A stretch of DNA of 64,000 bases from a bacterium. GTDB taxonomy: Bacteria; Actinomycetota; Acidimicrobiia; Spongiisociales; Spongiisociaceae. The notes under the pieces were generated by a model that saw nothing but the letters and a program-made list of their open reading frames with translations, was not told the origin of the DNA and searched no databases. The stretch covers positions 1 to 64,000 of the forward strand of contig JAPPHZ010000051.1 of the NCBI GenBank assembly GCA_028820935.1, read 5' to 3'. Positions 29,771 to 38,186 of this stretch are shown here, piece by piece. The position numbers and the translations under genes are program-made. How positions within the stretch are numbered: position 1 is the first letter of the stretch; each line of letters begins with the position of its first letter.

Positions 29771-30310
29771 GTGAACGAAAGTGGGAACGCGATGACCCTG
29801 AACACCCGGTCGGTCGGGCGAGGCGCGGGCATCCGAAGGATGGTCGGTGGCAGGCTGCGCCCGGGACACCGCTCGGTCCCGGTGGCCGTCCTGGTCGTGG
29901 TGTCTCTGGCGGCTTGTTCAGGGGGCGAGGAAGACGAATACTCGGCTGATGATGCCTCCGGCGCCCAGACGGTGTCGGTCGAGGTGCCCGACCTCTCGCA
30001 CGTGGCTCGAGAGGGCGCCGAACTGTTCACCGCCAACTGTTCGGAGTGTCACGGCCCCACCGCCGGTGGATCGTCGCAGGGCCCGCCGCTGGTCCACAAG
30101 ATCTACGAGCCGGGCCACCACGCCGACTTCAGCTTCGTCCGTGCCGTCGAAACGGGATCGCCCCAGCACCACTGGAACTTCGGGGACATGGAGCCGGTGC
30201 CGGGCCTGTCACCGGAGGACCTGAACAAGGTCATCTGCTACGTGCGGGAGCTGCAGTACGCCAACGGCATCTTCATCGAGCCGGCCGGTCTGGCGGCCTG
30301 CGATGGTTGA
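29771..30310 (+). CDS. Exported c-type cytochrome
   Basis: About 179 aa from GTG 29771 (GGGAG just upstream; ATG 29792 is the alternative). A basic N-terminus and hydrophobic stretch (VPVAVLVVVSLAACSGG) indicate a lipoprotein signal. The haem c site is CSECH within EGAELFTANCSECHGP. A possible distal Met lies in FGDMEPVPGLSPEDLNKV, the usual class I arrangement. It would carry electrons at the outer membrane face. It is divergent from the VWA lipoprotein. No oxidase genes are adjacent. Confidence 0.88.
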   Translation: MNESGNAMTLNTRSVGRGAGIRRMVGGRLRPGHRSVPVAVLVVVSLAACSGGEEDEYSADDASGAQTVSVEVPDLSHVAREGAELFTANCSECHGPTAGGSSQGPPLVHKIYEPGHHADFSFVRAVETGSPQHHWNFGDMEPVPGLSPEDLNKVICYVRELQYANGIFIEPAGLAACDG

Positions 30311-30351
30311 GACGTCCGGTGCCCAGCGCGGTCCGGACAGGTGGTGGTGAG

Positions 30352-31173
30352 TTGAGGGCGGCGGATCGGTGGCGGGCCGAGCTGGAGGCCTGGGTGATTC
30401 CACAGAGGCTGCTCGATGCGGCTGACGAGTCACCCTATGGCTGGGTGCCGTGGGTTTGGGAGCGCATGTCGGCGGAGGCGCGCTCTGCGCCCCCTCCGGT
30501 CACGTTCGAGGTGACGAGACGCCTTGCCGGGGAGCACGGTTCGGTGCTCGATGTGGGTGCCGGCAGGGGGCGGGCCTCGCTGCCCCTGGCGGTCCTAGGT
30601 CATGACCTCACCGCGGTGGAGCCCGACGCCGGGATGGCAGACGGTTTCGAGGAGGAGGCGGCCCGGCTCGGTGTTCCCGCCCGGCTGGTGCGGGGACGCT
30701 GGCCGGAAATGGCGGGACGGGTGCCGCAGGCCGACGTCGTGGTGTCGGCCAATGTCGTCTACGACGTGGCCGACATCGGTCCGTTCGTGGCGGCTCTCGA
30801 CGGCGCTGCCCGCCGGGGAGTGGTGATCGAGATGACCGAACGGCATCCCCGGGTGACCATCGCGCCGCTGTTCCGGGCCGTCCACGGCGTCGACCGTCCG
30901 GGCGGCCCATCGGTCGACGACCTGGTGGAGGTGATCGGTGAGGAGGTCGGAGTCCGTCCCGAGGTGGAGCGCTGGGAGCGACCGGCGTCGCTGTGGTTCG
31001 AGAGCTGGGACGAGATACTCGCCTTCTACGGGAAGAGGGTGACCCTGCCGGTCTCCCGCCGCCATGAACTGCGGCCCCTCCTGGAACCGCAGGTCACCGA
31101 GGAGGACGGCCGCCTCTACGTCGGTAAGCGCATGGGCCGGCACAGCACCCTCTGGTGGCACCCGAAACGATGA
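30352..31173 (+). CDS. Class I SAM-dependent methyltransferase
   Basis: About 273 aa from TTG 30352 (a GTG at 30319 in the same frame is also possible). Motif I for S-adenosylmethionine is VLDVGAGRGRASLPLAV, followed by the acidic loop LTAVEPDAGM and ADVVVSANVVYDVADI (motif IV region). The last third is specific to this protein and unrecognised. There is no signal peptide. It starts 41 bases after the cytochrome gene. The substrate cannot be inferred. Confidence 0.82.
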   Translation: MRAADRWRAELEAWVIPQRLLDAADESPYGWVPWVWERMSAEARSAPPPVTFEVTRRLAGEHGSVLDVGAGRGRASLPLAVLGHDLTAVEPDAGMADGFEEEAARLGVPARLVRGRWPEMAGRVPQADVVVSANVVYDVADIGPFVAALDGAARRGVVIEMTERHPRVTIAPLFRAVHGVDRPGGPSVDDLVEVIGEEVGVRPEVERWERPASLWFESWDEILAFYGKRVTLPVSRRHELRPLLEPQVTEEDGRLYVGKRMGRHSTLWWHPKR

Positions 31174-31305
31174 ACGAACCGCCGCCGGACAGGGTGACAC
31201 AGCCCGGGTAGCCCCGCGCCTCGAGCGCCCGGGACCAGCCGGTGGAACCAGCCTGGACACGAATTGCCGGGTCGGGCCTTTAACTTCTTGCTAACAGAGC
31301 ACTCC

Positions 31306-31317
31306 TACACTCGGCGG
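31306..31317 (+). promoter_or_regulatory. Possible leaderless promoter of the SpoIID-like gene
   Basis: TACACT at 31306-31311 is followed by 6 bases and then the GTG at 31318, the spacing of actinobacterial leaderless transcripts. No good -35 hexamer is visible. Confidence 0.35.
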
Positions 31318-33303
31318 GTGTTCCGGAGGCTGATACTCGCAGCGGTTCTGGTGGGATTGACCCCGGCTATCGCCGCCGATGCCCACCACACTCCGGGGTT
31401 CGACTTCGAGGGTGCGGGATGGGGCCACGGTGTGGGCATGGGCCAGTGGGGCGCTCTGGGGCAGGCCCTCGCCGATCCGGCCAAGCCGGGTGAGGACATC
31501 GCCGCCTACTACTTCCACGGCTCCTCACCGGCGACGATGCGGGATCTCGCCCTGCCCAACGACCTGCTGTACACGCTGGACAACCCGCTGTGGATCAACC
31601 TGGGATCCCAGATCACCCTCCTGGAGTTCACCGCCGTGGGAGGTCCCCTGGATCTGTGCCTCGCGGACGACGGCGCGGGTCCGTGTCCGAAGCCACAGCA
31701 TCCCCAGGCGGGGGAGCGGTGGGAGTTCCGCCGCATCGCCCGCGGCCAATGCGGCTTCTTCCACGGTGGAGCGCTACAGGGAACGGCCGGTAGCTGCCGG
31801 GCGTCCATCTCGTGGCCCGACGCGGCCGGGGTCCGGCTCCGTCACGGTGAGAGCAGGAGCAAGCTGTGCGCCTCCCGAACCAACGAGATCTGCGAGTACC
31901 GGCACGGGGAGCTGAAGATACGGGACGACCCGGTGGAGGTCGGGTTCCACGTGGTCCTGGCGATCGGGCTCGAGGACTACCTCCGCGGCGTTGCCGAGGT
32001 GCTGGACCACTGGGCGGCGCCGGGGGTGAACGAGGCCCAGGCCGTCACTTCCCGCTCCTACGCGGCCTACAAGTTCTTCCTGTGGGAGACCGGGCCGCGC
32101 CCCGCCAACCCCGACGAGGATCCGGGAATCAATGCCGCCCGCAAGGACAGCTGCTGGTGCCATCTCTACGACAGCTGGAGGGACATCAACTACATCGGCT
32201 GGGCCAAGGAGACCCGTTCGAACGGGCAGCCCTGGCTCGACGGCGTGGAGTCGACCAGGGACCGGGTGCTCACCTACTTCGGCGCCGGTTGGGAGAAGTA
32301 CACGAAGGCGGGGATCGTGCAGACGTTCTTCTCCGCCTCATCCGGCGGGATCACCCGCACCAACGTGTACGGGTTCTTCACCGAATGGGACGGCAGGACG
32401 CCGGGAACGGAGTGGCCCTACCTGAGACCGGTCGCGGACCCGTGGGACGTGGACCCGGCCGTAGGCAACCCGAACGCCTCCTGGGAGGAACGGGTGAGCG
32501 TGGCCACGCTGTCGAGTTGGCTGGGCTGGGACGACGTCACCGAGGCGGTCCTGGTAGACAGGGAGTCCCTGTCCTCCCCGGCGCGGGTCAAGTTCAGCGG
32601 GGTCCGCGGCGGCCAGACTGTTTCGGTCACCGTAGCCGGGGCTGCGTTCCGGACCGCCCTGGGCCTGAAGTCCTCCAACATCACGGCCATCGACGGCGTA
32701 GCCCCTCCACCGGCCGACGACCCGGTGGAACCCGGGCTACCGGCCGGGCCGGGCAGCTTCGACGACGATGACGGCAGCGTCTTCGAGGCTTCGATCGACC
32801 GGTTGGCGGCGGCGGGCGTCCTGGACGGCACCGAGTGCGGCGCGCGGCTCTTCTGCCCCGGGCTGCCCCTCCAGCGCTCGACCATGGCGGTCTGGATGGT
32901 CCGGGTCCTCGACCCGGGTTTCGAGCCTTCCGGTGCCGGGACGAGGTTCGAAGATGTGGACGCCGCTGAATGGTGGGCGAGCTACGTGGAGCGTCTCGCC
33001 GAGCTCGAGGTGACCAAGGGATGCAGCGCCGATCCGCCGCGGTTCTGCCCGGACCAGGCTGTGTCCCGTGCCCAGATGGCCACCTTCCTGGTGACGGCAT
33101 TCGATCTGGATCCCGCCGAGTCGGCCGGTTTCACCGATACCGGGGGCGGCCACGAGGCCAATATCGATGCCCTGGCCGCGGCCGGCATCACCGCGGGGTG
33201 CGCCACCGATCCGCTGCGGTTCTGCCCCGAAGACCCCGTGACCCGGGGCCAGATGGCCACGCTGCTGGTGCGGGCTCTCGACCGCCTATACGATCCGGTC
33301 TGA
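31318..33303 (+). CDS. Secreted SpoIID/LytB-domain protein with SLH-like repeats
   Basis: About 661 aa from GTG 31318, which opens a signal peptide (FRRLILAAVLVGLTPAIAADA). The SpoIID/LytB part has GWGHGVGMGQWGALGQAL near the N-terminus, LEDYLRGVAEVLDHW, and AVTSRSYAAYKFF, where the catalytic-type residues of this amidase-enhancer/lytic-transglycosylase family lie. After a Pro-rich linker come three repeats of about 60 residues with Cys pairs, such as VTKGCSADPPRFCPDQAVSRAQM and ITAGCATDPLRFCPEDPVTRGQM, which resemble S-layer-homology repeats and may anchor it to the wall. The organism shows no other sporulation gene here, so peptidoglycan remodelling is more likely. Confidence 0.87.
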   Translation: MFRRLILAAVLVGLTPAIAADAHHTPGFDFEGAGWGHGVGMGQWGALGQALADPAKPGEDIAAYYFHGSSPATMRDLALPNDLLYTLDNPLWINLGSQITLLEFTAVGGPLDLCLADDGAGPCPKPQHPQAGERWEFRRIARGQCGFFHGGALQGTAGSCRASISWPDAAGVRLRHGESRSKLCASRTNEICEYRHGELKIRDDPVEVGFHVVLAIGLEDYLRGVAEVLDHWAAPGVNEAQAVTSRSYAAYKFFLWETGPRPANPDEDPGINAARKDSCWCHLYDSWRDINYIGWAKETRSNGQPWLDGVESTRDRVLTYFGAGWEKYTKAGIVQTFFSASSGGITRTNVYGFFTEWDGRTPGTEWPYLRPVADPWDVDPAVGNPNASWEERVSVATLSSWLGWDDVTEAVLVDRESLSSPARVKFSGVRGGQTVSVTVAGAAFRTALGLKSSNITAIDGVAPPPADDPVEPGLPAGPGSFDDDDGSVFEASIDRLAAAGVLDGTECGARLFCPGLPLQRSTMAVWMVRVLDPGFEPSGAGTRFEDVDAAEWWASYVERLAELEVTKGCSADPPRFCPDQAVSRAQMATFLVTAFDLDPAESAGFTDTGGGHEANIDALAAAGITAGCATDPLRFCPEDPVTRGQMATLLVRALDRLYDPV

Positions 33304-33320
33304 GGCGCCTGAGTACCCAG

Positions 33321-33354
33321 CCGCCTCACCGCGCCGCGGCTCTAGCCGAGGCGG
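33321..33354. terminator. Possible bidirectional terminator between convergent genes
   Basis: A 7-bp stem, CCGCCTC (33321-33327) and GAGGCGG (33348-33354), lies in the 68-bp gap between the convergent SpoIID-like and cyclophilin genes. No T-tract is present, so this is tentative. Confidence 0.35.
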
Positions 33355-33371
33355 GGGGCAGGTCTCCCAGG

Positions 33372-33932
33372 TCAGTCGGACTCTGTGATGGTTACCGAGT
33401 TGATGGTGACCGGGGTGAGCGGGCGGTCGTTGCGGGCGGTCGGGACCTTCTGCATGGCGTCCACAACGTCCAGGCCGTCGGTCACCTTGCCGAACAGCGA
33501 GTAGTGGGCCGGCAGGCGGGTGCCGTCTGAGCCGCTGATGATGAAGAACTGGCTGCCGTTGGTGTTTGGCCCTGCGTTGGCCATGGCCAGCGAACCCAGC
33601 TCGTAGCTGCCGGGCTGGGGGAGTTCGTCGGCGAAGCGGTAGCCGGGGCCGCCCCGACCCGAGCCGGTGGGATCACCGCCCTGGCAGACGAAACCCTTGA
33701 TGATGCGGTGGAAGATGACGCCTTCGTAGTAGTGGTAGCGGGCCAGCACCACGAAGTTGTTGACGGTGAGCGGAGCGGCGGCGGCGTCGAGAGCGATGGT
33801 GATCGATCCCATCGTGGTGTCCATCACCGCGGTGTAGCTCTTGGCGGGGTCGATGCACATCGGGGGCGGCTGGGGGAACTGGCGGCGGGCGGGACTGGAC
33901 CCGTCGGCCGCGGGGCAGGGTACGTCGGTCAC
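33372..33932 (-). CDS. Cyclophilin-type peptidyl-prolyl isomerase
   Basis: A 186-aa enzyme from GTG 33932, with GGAG upstream; the longer frame lacks family sequence. The cyclophilin core is complete: MDTTMGSITIALDAAAAPLT, VIFHRIIKGFVCQGGDPTG (catalytic Arg and Phe), NGSQFFIISGSD (Gln and Phe) and HYSLFGKVTDGLDVVD. The N-terminal 25 residues are Pro-rich without a signal peptide, so it is probably cytosolic. It speeds cis-trans isomerisation of prolyl bonds in folding proteins. Confidence 0.9.
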   Translation of the reverse strand: MTDVPCPAADGSSPARRQFPQPPPMCIDPAKSYTAVMDTTMGSITIALDAAAAPLTVNNFVVLARYHYYEGVIFHRIIKGFVCQGGDPTGSGRGGPGYRFADELPQPGSYELGSLAMANAGPNTNGSQFFIISGSDGTRLPAHYSLFGKVTDGLDVVDAMQKVPTARNDRPLTPVTINSVTITESD

Positions 33933-34079
33933 GGCTGGACTCCTCGAGTGTTGGTGGCTGGGGCGAAAGGACCGGGTAACCCTAACCGTGCTGATCGCCG
34001 GCCCGGCCGTCCGGCCATGGCGTTGCGCATGGTGCGAGCGGGGGTTTATGGTGCCTGGTTCAGTGAGCACGAGGAACCG

Positions 34080-34475
34080 ATGAGCACCGACCAGTTGAAC
34101 CATTACAAGAGCAAGCTCGACTTCGAGATGGACTCGTGGGACGTCCACGAGGCGCTGGGCAACGGAGAGCCCCTGGTCGTGGTCGACGGCCGGTCCGCCG
34201 AGGCCTACGCCCGGGAGCACATACCGGGCGCGTTGAACCTGCCGCACCGGGGTATCGACGCCGACTCGACGGCCTCGCTGGACCGGTCCCGGACCTACGT
34301 CTGTTACTGCGACGGGATCGGCTGCAACGCCTCCACCAAGACCGCCCTGAAGCTGCTGATGCTGGGCTTCGAGGTCAAGGAGTTGATAGGTGGCCTCGAC
34401 TGGTGGAAGCGCGACGGCTACCCCACCGAGGGCGACCACGCCCAGTCGGGCCGCGAAATCGTCTGCGGCTGCTGA
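34080..34475 (+). CDS. Rhodanese-like domain protein
   Basis: A 131-aa single rhodanese domain from ATG 34080. It shows LVVVDGRSAEAYAREHIPGA and the Cys-containing active loop VCYCDGIGCNASTKTALKLL, ending FEVKELIGGLDWWKRDGYP, the usual rhodanese C-terminal helix. The first Cys of the loop is the likely sulfur carrier. It may move sulfane sulfur, or serve as a regulatory or redox module. It is followed after 24 bases by a small zinc-ribbon gene on the same strand. Confidence 0.88.
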   Translation: MSTDQLNHYKSKLDFEMDSWDVHEALGNGEPLVVVDGRSAEAYAREHIPGALNLPHRGIDADSTASLDRSRTYVCYCDGIGCNASTKTALKLLMLGFEVKELIGGLDWWKRDGYPTEGDHAQSGREIVCGC

Positions 34476-34499
34476 GGCCGGGCATCGGAGGAGTCCGGG

Positions 34500-34676
34500 A
34501 TGGCGCTCGAGATGCGCGCCCGTTGCGAGCGCTGCGAAGCGCCGCTCGCAGGAGATGGAGCGGCGTTCATGTGCTCGTACGAGGGCAGGTTATGTCCCGT
34601 GGGTGCCGGCGAGATGAGCCACGTCTGTCCGAACTGCGGCGGTGAGCTGGTTCGCCGACCTCGCCGCGCGTCCTAG
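34500..34676 (+). CDS. DUF1272-like small zinc-ribbon protein with missing Cys
   Basis: A 58-aa protein from ATG 34500, with a strong GGAGGAG site. It carries MALEMRARCERCEAPL and, near the C-terminus, EMSHVCPNCGGELVRRPRR, both DUF1272 signatures. The segment between normally has further zinc-type Cys (as in CSYECTFCxxC). Here it reads CSYEGRLCPVGAGEM, so at least two expected Cys are absent while the length is unchanged. It lies 24 bases after the rhodanese gene, so the two are probably co-transcribed. The family function is unknown. Confidence 0.7.
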   Translation: MALEMRARCERCEAPLAGDGAAFMCSYEGRLCPVGAGEMSHVCPNCGGELVRRPRRAS

Positions 34677-34769
34677 TAAACGGGTCTGCGCCGATGGTTG
34701 ACAGCGGCGCAGACCCCTCGTTACGGTGCCGGGGGTGGCGTCCGTCGTAAGCCACCCTGGAGAGAACCG

Positions 34770-35789
34770 TTGTCGTTCAAGCTCTCTAACGCCCTGAAGC
34801 GCAGCACCACCGGCATTGCCCGGACCGTCAGTGAGTACGAGAAGCGCTTTCGGACGACTCGGCGCGGCAACCGGGCGAGGACGGCGCTCGACCACAAGGA
34901 GGTCAACGATCTCTACTACGACGTGGTCACGGACTTCTTCGAGTTCGGGTGGGGCAGGTCCTTTCACTTCGCTCCTCGCGGCCCGGGGGAGAGCTTCAAC
35001 GCCTCGCTGGCACGGCACCAGCACTACCTGGCCCACAAGCTCCGGCTGGGGCCCGGGATGGTCGTGGCCGACCTCGGCTGCGGCGTCGGCGGGCCGCTCC
35101 TGGAGATCGCCCAGTTCACCGGAGCCCGGATCGTGGGTGTGAACAGCAACGCCTACCAACTCGAGCACGCCCGCAAGTACGCGGAGGAGGCGGAGCTGAC
35201 CCATCTGGCCGAGTTCATGCACTGCGACTTCCTCGAGGTGGACGCTCCCGACGGCTCGTTCGACGCGGTCTTCTCAATAGAGGCGACCTGCCACGCCCCG
35301 GACAAGGTGAGCATCTACGGCGAGGCGTTCCGCCTGCTGAAACCGGGGGCCTGCTTCGCTTCCTACGAGTGGTGCATGACCGACCGCTACGACCCCGAGG
35401 ATCCCCTCCACCGCAGGATCAAGGCTGACATCGAGCTGGGCGGCGGCATACTCGAGCTCGACGAGCGTAGAACCGTCGACGAAGCGCTGGTGGCGGTGGG
35501 GTTCGAGGTGCTGGAGACCAGGGATGTAATGGTGCCGACCGGTCCGTCGGTTCCCTGGTACCAGCCTCTGGCCGGTTCGGGGATCTCGCTGGCGACCTTC
35601 AGGAGTTCGAGGATCGGGCGCTCGGTCACCCAGGCCACGCTCAGGCTGCTCGAGGCCCTCCGCATCGCGCCCAAGGGATCGGTTCGGGTGTCGGAGACCC
35701 TCAACCTCTGCGCGGTGGCCCTGGTCGAGGCGGGCCGGCTCGGCATCTTCACCCCGGCGTACTTCATCCACGCCCGCAAACCGGAGTAG
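34770..35789 (+). CDS. Sterol C24-methyltransferase-like SAM methyltransferase
   Basis: About 339 aa from TTG 34770, which sits 5 bases after GGAGAG and aligns with the start of the family. It follows eukaryotic Erg6/SMT along its whole length: VTDFFEFGWGRSFHFAPRG, ARHQHYLAHKL, motif I VVADLGCGVGGPLLEIA, FSIEATCHAPDKVSIYGEAF, ASYEWCMTDRYDPEDPLHRR, PWYQPLAG and a C-terminal FTPAYFIHARKPE. SMT enzymes transfer methyl from S-adenosylmethionine to C24 of a sterol side chain. Bacterial homologues are known, but no sterol-synthesis gene is visible here, so it may act on imported sterols or another polyprenoid. There is no membrane segment. It is a single gene. Confidence 0.85.
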   Translation: MSFKLSNALKRSTTGIARTVSEYEKRFRTTRRGNRARTALDHKEVNDLYYDVVTDFFEFGWGRSFHFAPRGPGESFNASLARHQHYLAHKLRLGPGMVVADLGCGVGGPLLEIAQFTGARIVGVNSNAYQLEHARKYAEEAELTHLAEFMHCDFLEVDAPDGSFDAVFSIEATCHAPDKVSIYGEAFRLLKPGACFASYEWCMTDRYDPEDPLHRRIKADIELGGGILELDERRTVDEALVAVGFEVLETRDVMVPTGPSVPWYQPLAGSGISLATFRSSRIGRSVTQATLRLLEALRIAPKGSVRVSETLNLCAVALVEAGRLGIFTPAYFIHARKPE

Positions 35790-35865
35790 GACCGAGCGGC
35801 CGGAACCGGTGCATGATGGGGTGTACCCCTGTGCCTTTCGCCTTCTGCCCAACTAGCTTTGTGGC

Positions 35866-37053
35866 ATGGTGTGCAAGGATGAACTAGGCCTGCCGGCCGG
35901 CGCGGAGTTGGTGATCATCGGCGCCGGGATAGTGGGTGCCTCCACGGCGTTCTGGGCTGCCCGGGCCGGGCTGTCGCCGGTGGTGCTGGAAGCCCGGCCG
36001 GTTGCCGCCTCGCTCACCACCCCGGCCTCCACCGGAGCCTTCCGGCTGCAGTTCGACAACCGGGAGGAGACCGAGCTGGTGCGGGAGACGGTCGACCTGA
36101 TCCTGAACTTCGCCGAGATCACCGGCCAGGACGCGGCGCCCCTCGCGGTCAAGCAGCCGGGCTACCTCTGGGCGACCACGTCCGAGGACAGGGCTGAGAA
36201 GCAGCGCCGGCTGGTGGCTCGCCAGCACTCCTGGGGCCAGGCCGACATCGAGGTGCTGGCCGGAGACGAGGCCCGGCGCAGGTTCCCCTACCTGAGCCCT
36301 GAAGTGGTCAGCGCCCGCTACCGGGCGGATGACGGCTTCGCCGACCCCAGGGCTCTGACCCTCGGGCTGCTACAAGCGTCGGAAGCCCCTCTCCACCTTT
36401 CGTGCCGGGTGGTATCCCTCCGGGAACTCCCCTCTGGAGGACTTGACGTGGGTACGGAGACCGGTCACATCCGGGCCGAACAGGTCGTGATCGCCGCCGG
36501 GCCCTTCACGGCCAAGCTGGCCGCCCTCCTCGGGGTGGAATTACCGCTGGAGGTAAAGCGCCGCCACAAGGTGGTGGTGCCCGAGTTGGCGCGGGTCCCG
36601 CCCGATGCTCCCATGACCATCGATGACGACACCGGCACGCACTGGCGCCCCGCCCTGGCGGGTGCCGCACTGCTGGACGCCGCGCCCCGGGGGCCGGGAA
36701 GGGCGCCTGTGGAGGATATCCCTCCCAGCTCAGGCATGGCGTTCCGGGTGCTGGATCCCTCCAGTCCGGACGCCGCCGCCCGGATCAGTCCCTTCTGGGG
36801 CGAGGCTTGGAGGAGGGGAGAGCTCTCCTGGATGGTCCACTCCGGGCAGTACGTGATGAGTCCCGACCACCGCCCCCTGATAGGGCAGGCGCCGATCGGC
36901 GGGCTGTGGGTCAACAGCGGCTACTCGGGCCACGGCATCATGTGCTCCCCGGCAGGGGGTCGCATCCTGGCCGACCTGATCACCGGGCGACTGGAGGATT
37001 CACCCTTCGCCCTCGACCGGACCTTCGTGAAGAGAAGCCTGGACCAGATCTAG
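35866..37053 (+). CDS. FAD-dependent oxidoreductase (DAO family)
   Basis: A 395-aa flavoprotein with the N-terminal dinucleotide fold ELVIIGAGIVGASTAFWAARA and VVLEARPVAASLTTPAS, and the C-terminal PLIGQAPIGGLWVNSGYSGHG, typical of glycine/sarcosine oxidase-like DAO proteins. It would oxidise a secondary or tertiary amine to an imine, passing electrons to O2 or a carrier. TAGCTT lies 6 bases before its ATG, suggesting a leaderless message. A second, related gene is at 41816-42925. The substrate is unknown. Confidence 0.88.
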   Translation: MVCKDELGLPAGAELVIIGAGIVGASTAFWAARAGLSPVVLEARPVAASLTTPASTGAFRLQFDNREETELVRETVDLILNFAEITGQDAAPLAVKQPGYLWATTSEDRAEKQRRLVARQHSWGQADIEVLAGDEARRRFPYLSPEVVSARYRADDGFADPRALTLGLLQASEAPLHLSCRVVSLRELPSGGLDVGTETGHIRAEQVVIAAGPFTAKLAALLGVELPLEVKRRHKVVVPELARVPPDAPMTIDDDTGTHWRPALAGAALLDAAPRGPGRAPVEDIPPSSGMAFRVLDPSSPDAAARISPFWGEAWRRGELSWMVHSGQYVMSPDHRPLIGQAPIGGLWVNSGYSGHGIMCSPAGGRILADLITGRLEDSPFALDRTFVKRSLDQI

Positions 37054-37091
37054 ATCATTAGTTGGTAGTGGTCCGTCGGGATCGGACAGGT

Positions 37092-38108
37092 TCAGGCGAG
37101 TTCGTCCAATAGCCGGATGACGAGCTGCTCGTCGTAGGGTTCGGGCTCGGTCAGGCGGTTGCCGAACCTGTCGAGGAGCATGAAGTCGGACGTGCTGTTC
37201 ATCCCGTAGTACTCCCAGGCGTCGCGTGCCTCGCTCCAGAGCGCCGTGAACGTGACCCCCTTCTCGACCACGAATTCCTGCGCGATCTCGAGAGTGCCGA
37301 CACCGCCGATTCCGATGACGGTGAGTCGGTTGGAGTGCTGCCGAGCGAACTGCTCGATGCCCGGGGCTTCCTCCCGGCACGTCTCTCAGAAGGGGGACCA
37401 GAACCAGAACATCAGGGGCTTCTCACCCTTGACGACCGATCGCAGGCTGATCAGCTCTCCGGTGGCCGCGTCGAACATCTCGATGTCGGGCACGTCATCG
37501 GAGATCGCGGTGGCGGGCGGCGCCGTCGTGGTAGTGGCCGGTGTCGCCGTAGTCGTGACGACCACCGTGGTGGTCGTGGTGGTCTCGGCCGCCGTGGTGG
37601 TGGTCGTGGTCTCGGCCGCGACGGTTGTGGTCGTGGTCTCGGCCGCCGTGGTGGTGGTCGTGGTGGTCTCGGCCGCGACGGTTGTGGTCGTGGTCTCGGC
37701 TGCGACGGTGGTCGTGGTTTCGGATGGCGCGGTCGTGGTGGTGGACGGGCCGGTGGTGTTTACTGTTTCCTCGGAGGTCGAGGCGGTCGTCGTGGACGTT
37801 GTCGTCGCCGAGGTGGTGGATATCGGTTCCGGCTCGGTCGTTCCGATGGTTGTATCGGGTGCCTCGGATGTAGTGGCCACGGTCGCCGCCGTGTCCGCAA
37901 CGGTGGTGGTCGCCTCTTCCGGAGCAGGGCTGGAGTCGATGGTGGTGCCCGGATCGGGGGGTGCTTGAGTGGTGGCAGGACCGGTGGCGTCTCCACCGCA
38001 GGACATGACCGCGCCGGCCAGTAGTGCCATAGCTATTACCGAACGGATCAGCCGCAAGTCCGCTCCGGGTACCTGGGGGTTGAGTGCCGGTCCAGGATAC
38101 CCCGCCAT
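37092..38108 (-). CDS. Thioredoxin-like lipoprotein with in-frame TGA at the first Cys of CxxC (selenoprotein candidate)
   Basis: Read through one TGA (37388-37386), the frame encodes 338 aa. From ATG 38108 there is a lipoprotein signal (RLIRSVIAMALLAGAVMSC), then about 130 residues of Thr-rich linker, then a TlpA/redoxin domain: PLMFWFWSPF, TGA (codon 241), ETCREEAPGIEQFARQ, LTVIGIGGVGTLEIAQEF and so on to the TGA stop at 37092-37094. Cys-type homologues read FWAPWCxxCRxEAP, so the TGA stands exactly where the first redox Cys belongs, leaving UxxC. The 97 codons after it stay open and keep the fold. Either selenocysteine is inserted or the gene is truncated by a TGC-to-TGA change. It would be an extracytoplasmic thiol/selenol oxidoreductase. 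No selA, selB or selD lies in the window. Confidence 0.65.
37341..37379 (-). promoter_or_regulatory. Candidate bacterial SECIS hairpins after the TGA
   Basis: Two stems follow the TGA. The first (37379-37358) is TGCC-GGG/CCC-GGCA with one bulged G and loop AGGAAGC, beginning 6 bases after the TGA. The second (37357-37341) is TCGAGC and GCTCGG around loop AGTTC, whose loop begins 34 bases downstream, within the spacing described for bacterial SECIS elements and with G at the second loop position. Neither proves recoding. Confidence 0.35.
37561..37720. repeat. Thr-codon-rich repeat in the lipoprotein linker
   Basis: Near-repeats of about 30-36 bases built on GTGGTCGTGGTCTCGGCC (plus strand) encode AAETTTTT units of a low-complexity extracellular linker. 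Such DNA can change length by slippage. It is coding sequence, not a CRISPR or regulatory array. Confidence 0.7.
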
Positions 38109-38186
38109 GACCACTAGGTTTCGAGGACGTGGCAATCGGGCATCGACATGGTCGAGCGCCGGCCGGCAACGATCTGGAGGATCGAG

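Noticed and set aside
31318-33303. Evidence for sporulation from a SpoIID-domain gene
   Set aside because: SpoIID/LytB domains are widespread wall-remodelling modules in non-sporulating actinobacteria, and no other spore gene is present.
37561-37720. Regular repeats that could suggest a CRISPR array
   Set aside because: The repeats are in frame, have no unique spacers of constant length and encode a Thr-rich linker.
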